A DNA stretch of 36,493 nt from the NCBI GenBank assembly GCA_028293565.1, contig JAQGON010000125.1, positions 1-36,493 on the forward strand, read 5' to 3'. The translations under genes and the position numbers were made by a program. The stretch comes from Verrucomicrobiota bacterium. GTDB taxonomy: Bacteria; Verrucomicrobiota; Verrucomicrobiia; Opitutales; Opitutaceae. The notes under the pieces are model-generated. The model saw only the letters and a program-made list of their open reading frames with translations, did not search any database and was not told the DNA's origin. Below are positions 1 through 7,676 of this stretch, piece by piece (position 1 is the stretch's first letter; each line of letters opens with the position of its first letter).

Positions 1-352
1 GCTCCTTGCGCGGCACCTTCGCGGTTTCGACGATGGCGAGGATGTTTTCCGCGACGGTCAGCTTCCGGAACACCGACGCCTCCTGCGGCAGGTAGCCGAT
101 GCCGTGGCGCGCGCGCTCGTGCATCCGCAGGCGGGTGAGGTCGGTGCCGTCGAGGAAAACGCGCCCCGAGGTCGGCGGCACGAGGCCGACAATCATGTAG
201 AACGTCGTGGTCTTGCCGGCGCCGTTCGGGCCGAGCAGCCCGACGACCTCGCCCGCGCGGAAATTGACGCTCACGCCGTCGACCACATTCCTGCTGCCGA
301 AGGTCTTGATCAGCCCCTCGGTGCGGATTTCTGCGGACGCGTGGACGGTCAT
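1..352 (-). CDS. lptB: LPS export ABC transporter ATP-binding protein LptB (partial)
   Basis: This is the N-terminal 117 codons of an ABC ATPase that powers lipopolysaccharide extraction from the inner membrane, together with LptF/LptG, towards LptC and LptA. The Walker A motif GPNGAGKTT lies at about residues 41-49, and the Q-loop region reads LPQEASVFRKLTV, a sequence characteristic of LptB within ABC ATPases. The start ATG (352) overlaps the lptA stop codon as ATGA, so the two are translationally coupled. The gene is cut by the left edge of the window, so the signature motif, Walker B and C-terminus are not visible. The upstream lptA and lptC genes support the assignment strongly. Confidence 0.93.
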   Translation of the reverse strand, partial: MTVHASAEIRTEGLIKTFGSRNVVDGVSVNFRAGEVVGLLGPNGAGKTTTFYMIVGLVPPTSGRVFLDGTDLTRLRMHERARHGIGYLPQEASVFRKLTVAENILAIVETAKVPRKE

Positions 353-903
353 TTCGGGGGAGCGGGCCGCGCCGAACCGTCCCCGGGCGTGGTGGATTTG
401 AGCGAATCGAAACCGAGGTCGCGCAGCGCGGGGCCGCTCACCCTGGATTTATCGACGATCACCCGGCGTTCGCCGCGGAGCATCGTGATCTTTTCCCCGG
501 CGCTGGTCCACTCGGTGCCGTGGTCGATCAGGACGGGGCTTTCGGTCAGGATGACCTTGTCGTCGTGCGGCAGGACTTCGGCGCGTCCGCAGGTGGCCTC
601 GCGCTCGCCCTGGACGATGAGCACGTGGCCGGTGGCGATCAGATACTTGAACTTCTCGAGGGTCGGCACGGTCGAGGTCTTGTCGCCGACGCCGATCGCC
701 ACGAACTCCAGGCGGTCGCACTGCAGCTTGAGATTGGTCCCGTTCAGGCGGACGGACCCGGTGCAGACGCCGTGGGTCTCGTTGCCGACGCTCCACATGT
801 CGGCGTTGTCGCAGTCGAGCGTGGTGCGCTCGGGAGCCTGCTCCGCGCGAGTGGAGATGCCGGCGGCCAGCGCGCAGCAGAGGAGGAGGGTGCGGAATTT
901 CAT
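349..903 (-). CDS. lptA: LptA/OstA-like periplasmic LPS transport protein
   Basis: This 184-residue protein begins with a clear signal peptide (basic start, hydrophobic LLLCCALAAG, cleavage near STRA-EQ). The body has the repetitive beta-strand pattern of the OstA/LptA jellyroll family, with alternating stretches such as GSVRLNGTNLKLQCDRLEF and GHVLIVQGEREATCGRAEVL. By family knowledge it would form the periplasmic bridge that carries LPS to the outer membrane. It lies between an LptC-like gene (4-base overlap at its start) and lptB (4-base overlap at its end), which is the usual order. The family is divergent, so the name rests on context as much as on sequence. Confidence 0.85.
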   Translation of the reverse strand: MKFRTLLLCCALAAGISTRAEQAPERTTLDCDNADMWSVGNETHGVCTGSVRLNGTNLKLQCDRLEFVAIGVGDKTSTVPTLEKFKYLIATGHVLIVQGEREATCGRAEVLPHDDKVILTESPVLIDHGTEWTSAGEKITMLRGERRVIVDKSRVSGPALRDLGFDSLKSTTPGDGSARPAPPK

Positions 904-1334
904 TTCAGGATGCTCTGCAGTTCAGCGTTGAAAACTATCCGGACGCGATCGTGCAGCGAAACTCTTTTCTGTGCGTGGTCGTAGGTCCACCGGGTGCCGG
1001 TGGCCTCGAGGTCGTCGCGGATCAGCCGCACGCCTTTGGCGCCGTGGGCCGTGTTCTGCTTCGGCAGGAACGTCGCGGCGGAACTCAGGAGGATGGTCTC
1101 GACGTGGTTGGTGGCGTCGCCGGCGAAGACCGTCAGGTTGAGATCCACGACATTGATGGACTCGGCGTCGGCGAACCGCGCTTCGCTGCCGCGCAGGGTC
1201 ATCGAGTGGAAATTTTCACGGGTGAAAAGCGCGGCGCTCCAGTTCTTCGCCGGCGCGAGCAGCGCGGGTTCGGCCGCCGGGAGCGCGGAGCCGGCGGCGG
1301 CGAGGAGAGTCAGCAGGCTGTGACGCGGTTTCAC
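900..1334 (-). CDS. lptC: LptC-like LPS export protein
   Basis: This is a 144-residue secreted or membrane-anchored protein with an N-terminal hydrophobic segment (LLTLLAAAGSALPAAEP). The start is GTG at 1334, overlapping the kdsC stop codon as GTGA, and its own stop overlaps the lptA start. The C-terminal half (LSSAATFLPKQNTAHGAKGV, then DLEATGTRWTYDHAQKRVSL) has the OstA/LptC pattern in which strands alternate with 'DL.atG..w.yd...' turns. LptC normally hands LPS from the LptBFG transporter to LptA. It is short for an LptC (usually about 190 residues) and could equally be called an OstA-domain protein. Position between kdsC and lptA makes a role in LPS export likely. Confidence 0.72.
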   Translation of the reverse strand: MKPRHSLLTLLAAAGSALPAAEPALLAPAKNWSAALFTRENFHSMTLRGSEARFADAESINVVDLNLTVFAGDATNHVETILLSSAATFLPKQNTAHGAKGVRLIRDDLEATGTRWTYDHAQKRVSLHDRVRIVFNAELQSILK

Positions 1335-1885
1335 GGATTCGTTCGCACCAGTTTGGCGCCGCTCTGCGATCCGACCTGCGCGGCGAGCAGATGTTCACAC
1401 ACTTCCCGGATGGCGCCGTGGCCCGCCTGGCGCCGCGTGACGTACCGCGCCGCCTTCAGGGCTTCGGGCATGGCGCCCGGCACGCTGACGCCGATCCCGC
1501 ACCAGCGGATGGCGGCGGCGTCGATGTCGTCGTCGCCGACATAGGCGCACTGCTCCGGGGCGAGGCCCAGTTTCGCCGCGAGTTCCTGGAGGGCGGCGAG
1601 TTTGTCGGAGCGGCCCTGGATGATGTGCGGGATCTTCAGCTCGCCGCCGCGCACGCTGGTGGCGCCGGAAGGACGGCCGCTGATCCAGGCGACGATGATG
1701 CCGGCGAGTTCGAGCCGCTTGAGGCCCATGCCGTCGAGGATGGAGAAGGTCTTGGTCTCGGAACCGTCCGAGCAGATCCGGATGGTGCCGTCGGTCAGGA
1801 CGCCGTCGACGTCCATCGCGAACAGCCGGACGCGGGACCATTCCCGGCGCTCGATCCTGACGGGGTGCTTTTTCGGGGTCGGCAT
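1331..1885 (-). CDS. kdsC: 3-deoxy-D-manno-octulosonate 8-phosphate phosphatase (KdsC)
   Basis: This is a C0-type HAD phosphatase of 184 residues that removes phosphate from Kdo-8-phosphate to give Kdo, the inner sugar of the LPS core. Motif I reads MDVDGVLTDG (nucleophile and acid/base Asp25 and Asp27), motif II is in WISGRPS, and the distal aspartates are in YVGDDDID. All match the capless tetrameric KdsC family in order and length. I chose the ATG at 1885 rather than one 12 codons upstream, because the upstream start lies in a repeat and the family starts here. It is the first gene of the kdsC-lptC-lptA-lptB operon and shows that this organism makes Kdo-containing LPS. Confidence 0.93.
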   Translation of the reverse strand: MPTPKKHPVRIERREWSRVRLFAMDVDGVLTDGTIRICSDGSETKTFSILDGMGLKRLELAGIIVAWISGRPSGATSVRGGELKIPHIIQGRSDKLAALQELAAKLGLAPEQCAYVGDDDIDAAAIRWCGIGVSVPGAMPEALKAARYVTRRQAGHGAIREVCEHLLAAQVGSQSGAKLVRTNP

Positions 1886-1907
1886 GGGCGGCGGGAGCAG
1901 GACGGGG

Positions 1908-1952
1908 CGAACATCGAACATTCACCTTCCAACGTCCAACATCGAATGTTCG
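1908..1952. repeat. Intergenic inverted/direct repeat between kdsC and the E1 gene
   Basis: A short AT-richer tract contains nine-base arms CGAACATTC (1915-1923) and GAATGTTCG (1944-1952) around a 20-base loop, plus a direct repeat of CGAACAT at 1908-1914 and 1915-1921. It fills most of the gap between the E1 stop and the kdsC start. The composition is unlike the flanking coding DNA. From memory, word-like repeats of this ATGTTCGATGTTGGA kind recur between genes in Verrucomicrobiota and related phyla. It could act as an RNA hairpin between the two transcription units. No run of U follows it, so I do not call it a terminator. Confidence 0.6.
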
Positions 1953-1958
1953 CCCGGG

Positions 1959-3989
1959 TCACCCGATCCAGGCGGTGATCCGCTCGATGATCTTTTCCCT
2001 GGTCGGAAGGAACGCCTCCTCGAGCTCGGGCGCAAACGGCACGGGCAGGTCGAGCGCGCCGATGCGGAGGGGCGCGGACTTGAGCGAGGCAAAATGCCGC
2101 TCGGTGAGCCGGGCCACGAGCTCCGCGCCGAATCCGTGGGTGCGCCGGCCTTCGTGGACGACCACCAGCCGGCCCGTGCGGGCGAGGGACGCCTCGATCG
2201 GCTCGAGGCGGAGCGGCGAGAGTGCACGCAGGTCGAACAGATCGAAGCCGAAATCGTATTCGCCCGCGAAGTAGTCGCAGACCTCCTCGGCCGTGTGCAC
2301 GATCTCCCCGTACGCGACGAGCGTCGCGCTGGTTCCCTGGCGCAGCTGGCGCGGCAGCCAGACGTCGCGGTACCGCGGATTCCATCGCACGGGCTGTTTC
2401 TTGCACCGATAGAGCGCCTTGTTTTCGAAGAGAATGACCGGATTGCCATCCTCGTGGGCGGCGAGCATCGCGTCGAAGGCGTCCTGGGGCGTGCTCGGAT
2501 AGAGCGCCTTGATCCCGGGGGTCGAAAGGAACATCGTCTCGAGTTCCTGCGAGTGAAATGAGCCGAGCTGCACGGTGCCGCACGGCAGCCGCAGGACCAG
2601 CGGGCAGGCCGCGCCGGAGCGGAAATAATAGGTCGCGGCGTTCTGCGTGATCTGCGTCACCGCCTCGGTCGCGAAGTCGGCGAACTGGAACTCCTCGATC
2701 GGACGATGGCCGTTCACCGCCAGGCCGATCGCGTAGCCGGTGCAGGCGCTCTCGGCGAGGGGCGTGTTGAACACGCGCGGACGGCCGAATTCGGCGAGGA
2801 GGTTGTCGGTGACCTTGAACGCGCCGCCGTAAGCGCCGATGTCCTGGCCCAGGACAATGGATTCGGGACGCTCGGTGAGAATTTTCCGGAGCGCCGCGTT
2901 GAGGGCCTGCGCGAGGTTGAGCTGGAGCGGTGCCGCCGGTTCGGTTTTCCACGGCAGCGGAGCCGCGGGCGGCGCGAACAGATCGTTTTCCATCCCCGCG
3001 GGATCGGGCTTGGGGACGGCGAGGGAAACCCTCACGCACTCCTCGATGAAGGCGTTCAGTTCGGCGTCGATGGCGTCCAGTTCCCTGGCGTGGCCGGCCG
3101 CGGCGAGCTTCGCGCGATAACGGGGAAGAGGATCGCGGGCGAAATAGCCCTCGCTCTCGCCCGGCTTCATGTAATCGCAGGTGTCGTAGGCCGCGTGTCC
3201 GCGGAGACGAAGCGTATGGGCCTCGATCAGGATCGGGCGCGACGACGCGCGCACCTGGTCGATCGCCGCGGCGAAGGCGCGGGTGCACGCCTCGACGTCG
3301 GTGGCGTCGACCTTGAATCCCTCCATGCCGTAGCCCGCCGCGCGCCGCCAGAGCTCGGTGCCCTCGGCGAACTGCTCGCTCATCGGCGTCGAATAGGCGT
3401 ACTGGTTGTTCTCGATGACGAAAATCACGGGCAGCGAGAGGAGCGAAGCGAGGTTCAGCGACTCGTGAATGTCCCCGGTGCTGGAGGAGCCGTCGCCGAA
3501 AAACGTGAAGCCCACGGCGGCGCGTCCGAGCCGGCGCTGGGAGTCGGTCGCGCCGATGACGTTGGAAAGCATCGCGCCGAGATGGGAGATCATCGGCAGC
3601 GACCGGTTCCGGGGGTCGCCGTGGTGGATGTTTCCTTCCCGGGCCTTGGTCGGGCTGAGGGCGTTGGCGAAATACTGGTTGAGATGCCCGCACAGGTGGT
3701 CGCTCCAGACCAGATGCCCGCCGAGGCCGCGGTGGGAGAACGAGACGACGTCGACGGCCTTGTCGGCCAGCAGCGCCAGCGGCACGATCAGGCCCTCGTT
3801 GCCCTGTCCGCCGGTGACGGTGCCCTTGATCAGCCCCTGCCGGAAAAGTTCGAGGATGCGGTTGTCCGCGGTGCGCGCGAGGTGCATCCAGGCGTAGATG
3901 CGGAGCCAGGCTTCGGCGGGAGTTTTCTCGAGATCGGCGGCGCGCAGGTCGCGCGACGCCAGGATGGCGGGAGGTTTGGGAAGAGCCAT
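1959..3989 (-). CDS. Fused 2-oxoacid dehydrogenase E1 alpha/beta component
   Basis: This 676-residue thiamine-diphosphate enzyme joins both E1 subunits in one chain. Residues 1 to about 330 are the alpha part, with the TPP motif GDG (165-167) to NN (194-195) and the 'R-G-H-A-A-Y-D-T' loop after it. Residues about 350-676 are the beta part (VLGQDIGAYGGAFKVTDNL, then FNTPLAESACTGYAIGLAVN). It would decarboxylate a branched-chain 2-oxoacid or pyruvate and pass the acyl group to a lipoylated E2. No E2 or E3 gene is adjacent; the odhB and lpd genes at 11-14 kb belong to a different E1. The branched-chain-type sequence is suggestive, but the substrate cannot be fixed from sequence. Start chosen at MALPKPP because further upstream the frame overlaps the next gene. 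Confidence 0.88.
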   Translation of the reverse strand: MALPKPPAILASRDLRAADLEKTPAEAWLRIYAWMHLARTADNRILELFRQGLIKGTVTGGQGNEGLIVPLALLADKAVDVVSFSHRGLGGHLVWSDHLCGHLNQYFANALSPTKAREGNIHHGDPRNRSLPMISHLGAMLSNVIGATDSQRRLGRAAVGFTFFGDGSSSTGDIHESLNLASLLSLPVIFVIENNQYAYSTPMSEQFAEGTELWRRAAGYGMEGFKVDATDVEACTRAFAAAIDQVRASSRPILIEAHTLRLRGHAAYDTCDYMKPGESEGYFARDPLPRYRAKLAAAGHARELDAIDAELNAFIEECVRVSLAVPKPDPAGMENDLFAPPAAPLPWKTEPAAPLQLNLAQALNAALRKILTERPESIVLGQDIGAYGGAFKVTDNLLAEFGRPRVFNTPLAESACTGYAIGLAVNGHRPIEEFQFADFATEAVTQITQNAATYYFRSGAACPLVLRLPCGTVQLGSFHSQELETMFLSTPGIKALYPSTPQDAFDAMLAAHEDGNPVILFENKALYRCKKQPVRWNPRYRDVWLPRQLRQGTSATLVAYGEIVHTAEEVCDYFAGEYDFGFDLFDLRALSPLRLEPIEASLARTGRLVVVHEGRRTHGFGAELVARLTERHFASLKSAPLRIGALDLPVPFAPELEEAFLPTREKIIERITAWIG

Positions 3990-4048
3990 GTCCGGTCCGC
4001 GACGTTGGGCGGCGGGCGGGCGGCGGGCAAGCGAGAGATTGGTGCGGG

Positions 4049-4732
4049 TCACGGCGAAATCGTTTCGCCGGGAGCCATCACGCGGACGGCATGTCCGGCC
4101 TGTCCCGCGGCGACGGCGAAGGCGTGCGGATCGGTGCGGATCTGCTCCGTCGTGTTGTAATGCATCGGGATCGCGAGCCGGGGTTTCAGCAGGCCCAGCG
4201 CGTCGATCGCATCGGCCGGCCCCATGGTGTAACGGTCGCCGATCGGCACGCAGGCGACGTCGAGTCCGTGACGGCCGATCAGCCTCATGTCGCCGAAAAG
4301 CGCGGTGTCCCCGGCGTGATAAAAGGCGCGGCCCTCGGCGCGAATAAGGTAACCGCTGGCCACGCCCATGGCGCGATTCTGCCCGTGCGCGCCTTCGATG
4401 GACGAACTGTGCGTCGCAGGCGTCATGTCGAGCCGTCCCCACGGCAGGTCGATCCCGCCGCCCGGCATGAGGTCGATCGTGGCCGCGCCCAGTGCCGCGA
4501 AATGCTCCGCGAGTTCAAACGGCGCGACGAGGGTGGCGCCGTGGAGCTTCGCGAGCTCGGCCGCGTCGCAGATGTGGTCCTCGTGCGCGTGGGTGCAGAG
4601 CACATACTCGCACGCGACCGATGTCAGCTTGACCGCCCCGTGCGGATTGGCCTTCAGGAACGGATCGATGGCGAGGCGCACGCCGCCGATTTCCAGGAGA
4701 AACGCGGAATGGCCGAAATACTTGAGTTTCAT
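4049..4732 (-). CDS. UPF0173-type metal-dependent hydrolase (metallo-beta-lactamase fold)
   Basis: This 227-residue protein starts MKLKYFGHSAFLLE, typical of the UPF0173/YtkL family. It has the metal site THAHEDH (His48, His50, Asp52, His53), a further His in FYHAGDT, and a late His in IPMHYNTTEQI. Family members are cytoplasmic metallo-hydrolases of mostly unknown substrate. I chose ATG 4732 over an upstream one at 4759 because the conserved family N-terminus begins here. It lies 59 bases upstream of the E1 gene on the same strand and about 100 bases downstream of the mhq-like operon, so co-transcription with either is possible but not shown. Confidence 0.88.
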   Translation of the reverse strand: MKLKYFGHSAFLLEIGGVRLAIDPFLKANPHGAVKLTSVACEYVLCTHAHEDHICDAAELAKLHGATLVAPFELAEHFAALGAATIDLMPGGGIDLPWGRLDMTPATHSSSIEGAHGQNRAMGVASGYLIRAEGRAFYHAGDTALFGDMRLIGRHGLDVACVPIGDRYTMGPADAIDALGLLKPRLAIPMHYNTTEQIRTDPHAFAVAAGQAGHAVRVMAPGETISP

Positions 4733-4828
4733 TCGGGCAGGGTGATCGGCCCCGAGCATGCAGGCGGACGGGCCGATGTCTAACCCGCGAATGGGACCGG
4801 CGCCTGCGCGGCGCCGGGATTGCCGGGA

Positions 4829-5455
4829 TCACCGGGCTCGCAGTGACGAGAAAAATTTCACGGCGGCGGAGAGATCCGAGCTGGCCAGCGCGTGGCTGGC
4901 GGGCGACGTGTGCAGCTCGACCTCGGCGCCGCCGGACCGGAGCAGGGCGGCGAGCCGCGGCGGCTCCGTGACGGGCACGATGGGATCGACGGCGCCGCTG
5001 GCGATCAGCACGCGGAGGCCGGCGAGCGAGCCGGCGGCGGCGGGCTGGTCGAGGACCACCATCGGGCGCAGCAGCACGGCGCCCCCGAGCACGCCGGGCC
5101 GGAGCTGGAGGATCGCGGCGGCGATGTTGGCGCCGTTGGAAAGCCCGACGGCGATGAGACGTTGCGGGTCGAGGTCGTATTCGACGGAGGCGGCGACGAT
5201 GAAGTCGGCGAGATCGTGCGTCCGCCGCGTGACCTCCGCCGGATCGAATTTTCCCTCGGCCAGGCGCGCGAAGAAACGGTTGGCGCCGTGCTCGCTGACC
5301 TTCCCGCGCGGGCTGAGCAGGGCCGAGCCCGGCGAAATGCGGCGGCCGAGCGGCACGAGATCGTTCTCGTCGCCACCGGTGCCGTGAAGCAGCACGAGCG
5401 GCGGCGCGGCAGGATCGGTGGCGCGTTCGAAGACGTGGGGATAGGAGAGTTTCAT
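4829..5455 (-). CDS. MhqD-like carboxylesterase (alpha/beta hydrolase)
   Basis: This 208-residue alpha/beta hydrolase of the phospholipase/carboxylesterase family has nucleophile Ser106 in GLSNGAN, Asp157 in SGAVDPIVP and His188 in SHAL. The N-terminal LLHGTGGDENDL carries the oxyanion-hole HG. Its start codon overlaps the stop of the dioxygenase gene as ATGA. In Bacillus subtilis the esterase MhqD and dioxygenase MhqO are co-regulated by the MarR repressor MhqR and protect against quinones. The same three gene types occur here in one operon. I infer a role in detoxifying quinone- or catechol-derived products; the true substrate is unknown. Confidence 0.86.
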   Translation of the reverse strand: MKLSYPHVFERATDPAAPPLVLLHGTGGDENDLVPLGRRISPGSALLSPRGKVSEHGANRFFARLAEGKFDPAEVTRRTHDLADFIVAASVEYDLDPQRLIAVGLSNGANIAAAILQLRPGVLGGAVLLRPMVVLDQPAAAGSLAGLRVLIASGAVDPIVPVTEPPRLAALLRSGGAEVELHTSPASHALASSDLSAAVKFFSSLRAR

Positions 5456-6390
5456 GGCTGAATGATGAGGGGAGGAAGGGCCGCCTCGATTTCACGGCGG
5501 TGGGATTCCAGATGCGGGGGAAGGCCCAGCTTCGTGCCCAGCGACTCGACGGGTTCGTCGATGGCGAAGCCCGGCTGGTCCGTGGCGATTTCGAAAAGGA
5601 TCCCAGTCGGCTCGCGGTAGTAGATCGATTTGAAGTACGCGCGATCGATGATCGGGCTGACGTGGAGGCCGCTGCGGCCGATTTCCGAATGTGCATCCTG
5701 CTGGGCGGAGTCGGTGGGGGTCCGGAACGCGACGTGGTGAATCGTCCCCGCGCCGTTGAGACCGCGCGGCAGCGCCGGATCGGTGAGAAGATCGACGTAG
5801 CTGCCCGGTCCGCCATTGGCGACCGTGTACCGCGCGCGCGAACCTTCCTTCGAGACGAGGCGGTAACCCATCAGCTGGGTGAGGACATTGACGGTGGCGG
5901 CGCTGTCGGTCAGCCCGAGCGTGCTGCTGTGAAATCCGCGGATGCGGAAACCGGCCGGGATGTCGTTCGCCGGGGCCGGTTCGCGGGGATCGGATTCGGC
6001 CGTGGCGATCAGTTCCAGACGCAGGCCGTCGGGATCGAAGGTCGTGAGGACCTCGTCGCCGAACCGCTTGGTCACGGCTTCGGTCGGCACGCCGAGTTTG
6101 GCGAGCCGTTCCTTCCAGAATGGAATTGATCCGGCGGGAATCGAAAAACCCGTGGCATAGGCCTGTCCGCTGCCGGGACGTCCGCGGCGAAGCCCCGGCC
6201 ACGGGAAAAAGGTCAGTGCCGACCCGGGAGAACCGGTGGCGTCACCATAATAGAGATGATAGGTGCCAGGATCGTCTTGGTTGACCGACTTCTTGACGAA
6301 GCGCAGTCCGAGGACACGGGTATAAAAGTCAAAGTTCGCGCGAGGATCGGAGGCCATCGCGGTGATGTGATGAAGGCCGAGTACGTTCAT
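5452..6390 (-). CDS. MhqO-like ring-cleaving dioxygenase
   Basis: This 312-residue protein has two glyoxalase/extradiol dioxygenase halves. The N-terminal half opens LGLHHITAMASD and the C-terminal half contains GTIHHVAFRTP. Probable metal ligands are His7 or His8, His218 or His219, and Glu267 (ILFEIAT). Length and motifs fit the MhqO/YkcA group, which acts on hydroquinone-like compounds. It sits between a marR gene (43-base gap containing a palindrome) and an esterase gene (4-base overlap). I infer that the enzyme opens the ring of an aromatic or quinone electrophile and that the neighbour MarR controls it. No clear Shine-Dalgarno precedes the ATG. Confidence 0.87.
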   Translation of the reverse strand: MNVLGLHHITAMASDPRANFDFYTRVLGLRFVKKSVNQDDPGTYHLYYGDATGSPGSALTFFPWPGLRRGRPGSGQAYATGFSIPAGSIPFWKERLAKLGVPTEAVTKRFGDEVLTTFDPDGLRLELIATAESDPREPAPANDIPAGFRIRGFHSSTLGLTDSAATVNVLTQLMGYRLVSKEGSRARYTVANGGPGSYVDLLTDPALPRGLNGAGTIHHVAFRTPTDSAQQDAHSEIGRSGLHVSPIIDRAYFKSIYYREPTGILFEIATDQPGFAIDEPVESLGTKLGLPPHLESHRREIEAALPPLIIQP

Positions 6391-6426
6391 GGTCGTTTGT
6401 GGGTTATGTTTGTTAGTAAATTGTAT

Positions 6427-6438
6427 TTTGAGATCAAA
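6427..6438. promoter_or_regulatory. MarR-type operator candidate before the dioxygenase gene
   Basis: TTTGAGATCAAA is a 12-base palindrome (TTTGA-N2-TCAAA) overlapping the marR stop codon and lying 37 bases upstream of the dioxygenase start. It resembles the palindromes upstream of marR (6924-6975). This suggests a second, internal point of control so that mhqO/mhqD can be expressed apart from the regulator. Binding is inferred from symmetry and position only. Confidence 0.45.
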
Positions 6439-6919
6439 GCACTGGGTCGGACGCGGGCCCGCTGCGGGCGGCGGGGGCCGCTCGGAGGCCGACTTTTTTG
6501 CAAAGCCAGCCGAGGGTGAACTGTTCCGCGGAGGAGAGGGCGGAGAACTCCTGAGCGATGCTGGCGGCGATCCTGGGAAAAAGATCCGCGATGAAAGCGC
6601 GCCCTTTCTCGGTGAGCGACACGCGGATGAAACGGCGGTCGTCCTCGTCGCGCTCGCGGCTGACGAGCCCGGCTTTCTCGAGGTTGTCCACGATCAGCGT
6701 GAGGTTCCCGCCGCTCTTGAGCAATTTGTCGGCCAGCTCGGTTTGATAAAGCGGGCCGCGATGAAGCAGGGCTTCCAGAACGCCAAATTGGGAAAGCGTG
6801 ATTTCCTTGGGCAGCACGATGTGAGCCCGGCTCGTGACGGATTCAGCCGCCCGCATCAGCTTGATGTAGGCATTCAAGGCGTCGATTTCCGCCTTCGTTC
6901 CTCGGTAGTGGGTTCCCAT
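6434..6919 (-). CDS. MarR-family transcriptional regulator (MhqR-like)
   Basis: This is a 161-residue winged-helix repressor. The DNA-binding core includes LSQFGVLEALLHRGPLYQTE, then ELADKLLKSGGNLTLIVDNL for the recognition helix, and the wing SRERDEDDRRFIRVSLTEKG, which is a signature of MarR proteins. The protein is on the same strand as, and immediately upstream of, the dioxygenase and esterase genes. MarR proteins usually repress their own operon and release DNA on binding or reacting with aromatic or oxidising compounds. Four candidate palindromes at its promoter and 3' end fit autoregulation. The only Cys-based sensing residue would have to lie outside the usual N-terminal site, as I see no Cys in the sequence. 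Confidence 0.9.
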   Translation of the reverse strand: MGTHYRGTKAEIDALNAYIKLMRAAESVTSRAHIVLPKEITLSQFGVLEALLHRGPLYQTELADKLLKSGGNLTLIVDNLEKAGLVSRERDEDDRRFIRVSLTEKGRAFIADLFPRIAASIAQEFSALSSAEQFTLGWLCKKVGLRAAPAARSGPASDPVL

Positions 6920-6923
6920 GTTG

Positions 6924-6975
6924 ATTCGATATCAAAGCAATAAATAATTCGATGTCAAATTTGTTTGATAATCAA
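6924..6975. promoter_or_regulatory. Cluster of three operator-like palindromes upstream of marR
   Basis: Two 13-base copies of ATTCGATRTCAAA (6924-6936 and 6947-6959, differing at one base) are 23 bases apart start-to-start, about two helical turns. Each contains the near-palindrome TTYGATRTCRAA. A third palindrome, TTGATAATCAA, is at 6965-6975. The stretch is strikingly AT-rich against its GC-rich surroundings and ends five bases from the marR start codon. It is the natural place for the marR promoter and for autorepression. Confidence 0.6.
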
Positions 6976-7056
6976 TTGTTGTTTATGTGCTTCTCAATTT
7001 CATAGGTTGAACGCGTTGCCCCTGTGTCCAGTTGAAACAGAGAGACCTGCGTCTTC

Positions 7057-7139
7057 GGTCGCAGCCGACGTCAGGAGGCGATTGAGCGCGGTCGCCGATC
7101 AGGCGCAATAGGTTCAGCCGCCTGACGGCGGCTGCTACC
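7057..7139 (-). repeat. REPIN-like dispersed repeat, copy 1
   Basis: On the minus strand this 83-base element begins GGTAGCAGCCGCCGTCAGG and ends with the imperfect inverse CCTCCTGACGTCGGCTGCG. It matches, in the opposite orientation, the element at 30453-30532. Each end has a GTAG-like tetranucleotide followed by a short palindrome (AGCCGCC-GTCA-GGCGGCT), and the two ends face each other. That is the architecture of a REPIN, a pair of inverted REP sequences. It sits in the gap between marR and the end of rpiB. Similarity extends a few bases outside the limits given. Confidence 0.8.
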
Positions 7140-7150
7140 GAAGGTGAAAC

Positions 7151-7597
7151 TCAGGCCATGCTGTCGAGTTTCTGGATGCGGGGCACGTGGCGGCCGCCTT
7201 CGAACTCGGTGACCAGCCAGATGCGGACGATTTTGAAGGCTTCTTCCAGCGTGATGGTTCGTTCGCCGATCGAGAGGCAGTTCGCGTCGTTGTGCGCGCG
7301 GTTCCAGATCGCGACCTGTTCGGTCCAGCAGACGCCGCAGCGGACGCCGCGCACGCGGTTGGCCGCGATCGCCTCGCCATTGCCGGAGCCGCCGATCACG
7401 ATGCCGCGCTCGACCTCGCGATTCGCGACCGCGCGCGCGACGGGAAAACAGAAATCGGGATAATCGCAGCGCTCGAGCGAGTGCGTGCCGAAATCGCGGA
7501 CCGTGTGGCCTTCGTCCAGCAGCATGCCTTTGATGGCTTCCTTGTAGGTGAAGCCGGCGTGATCGGAGCCGATGGCGATCGAGAAGGTCTTTTTCAT
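7151..7597 (-). CDS. rpiB: Ribose-5-phosphate isomerase B
   Basis: This 148-residue enzyme interconverts ribose 5-phosphate and ribulose 5-phosphate in the pentose phosphate pathway. Asp12-His13 in GSDHAGF and the phosphate-binding loop GGSGNGEAIAANR are present. The E. coli enzyme has a catalytic Cys in ICGTG; here the place is Gly and a Glu is found at position 75. This is the pattern known from Mycobacterium tuberculosis RpiB, where Glu75 is the base. The C-terminus is longer than in E. coli's group and ends LVTEFEGGRHVPRIQKLDSM. The start at 7597 was chosen by family alignment. It is divergent from a lipoprotein gene. Confidence 0.93.
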   Translation of the reverse strand: MKKTFSIAIGSDHAGFTYKEAIKGMLLDEGHTVRDFGTHSLERCDYPDFCFPVARAVANREVERGIVIGGSGNGEAIAANRVRGVRCGVCWTEQVAIWNRAHNDANCLSIGERTITLEEAFKIVRIWLVTEFEGGRHVPRIQKLDSMA

Positions 7598-7676
7598 GGG
7601 CGGTGCTTGCACTGCAGCGGAGTTGCGCTGTCCATTTGCGAGGGCCACTCTCGGCCCGGCAAACAAAATCCCACCC

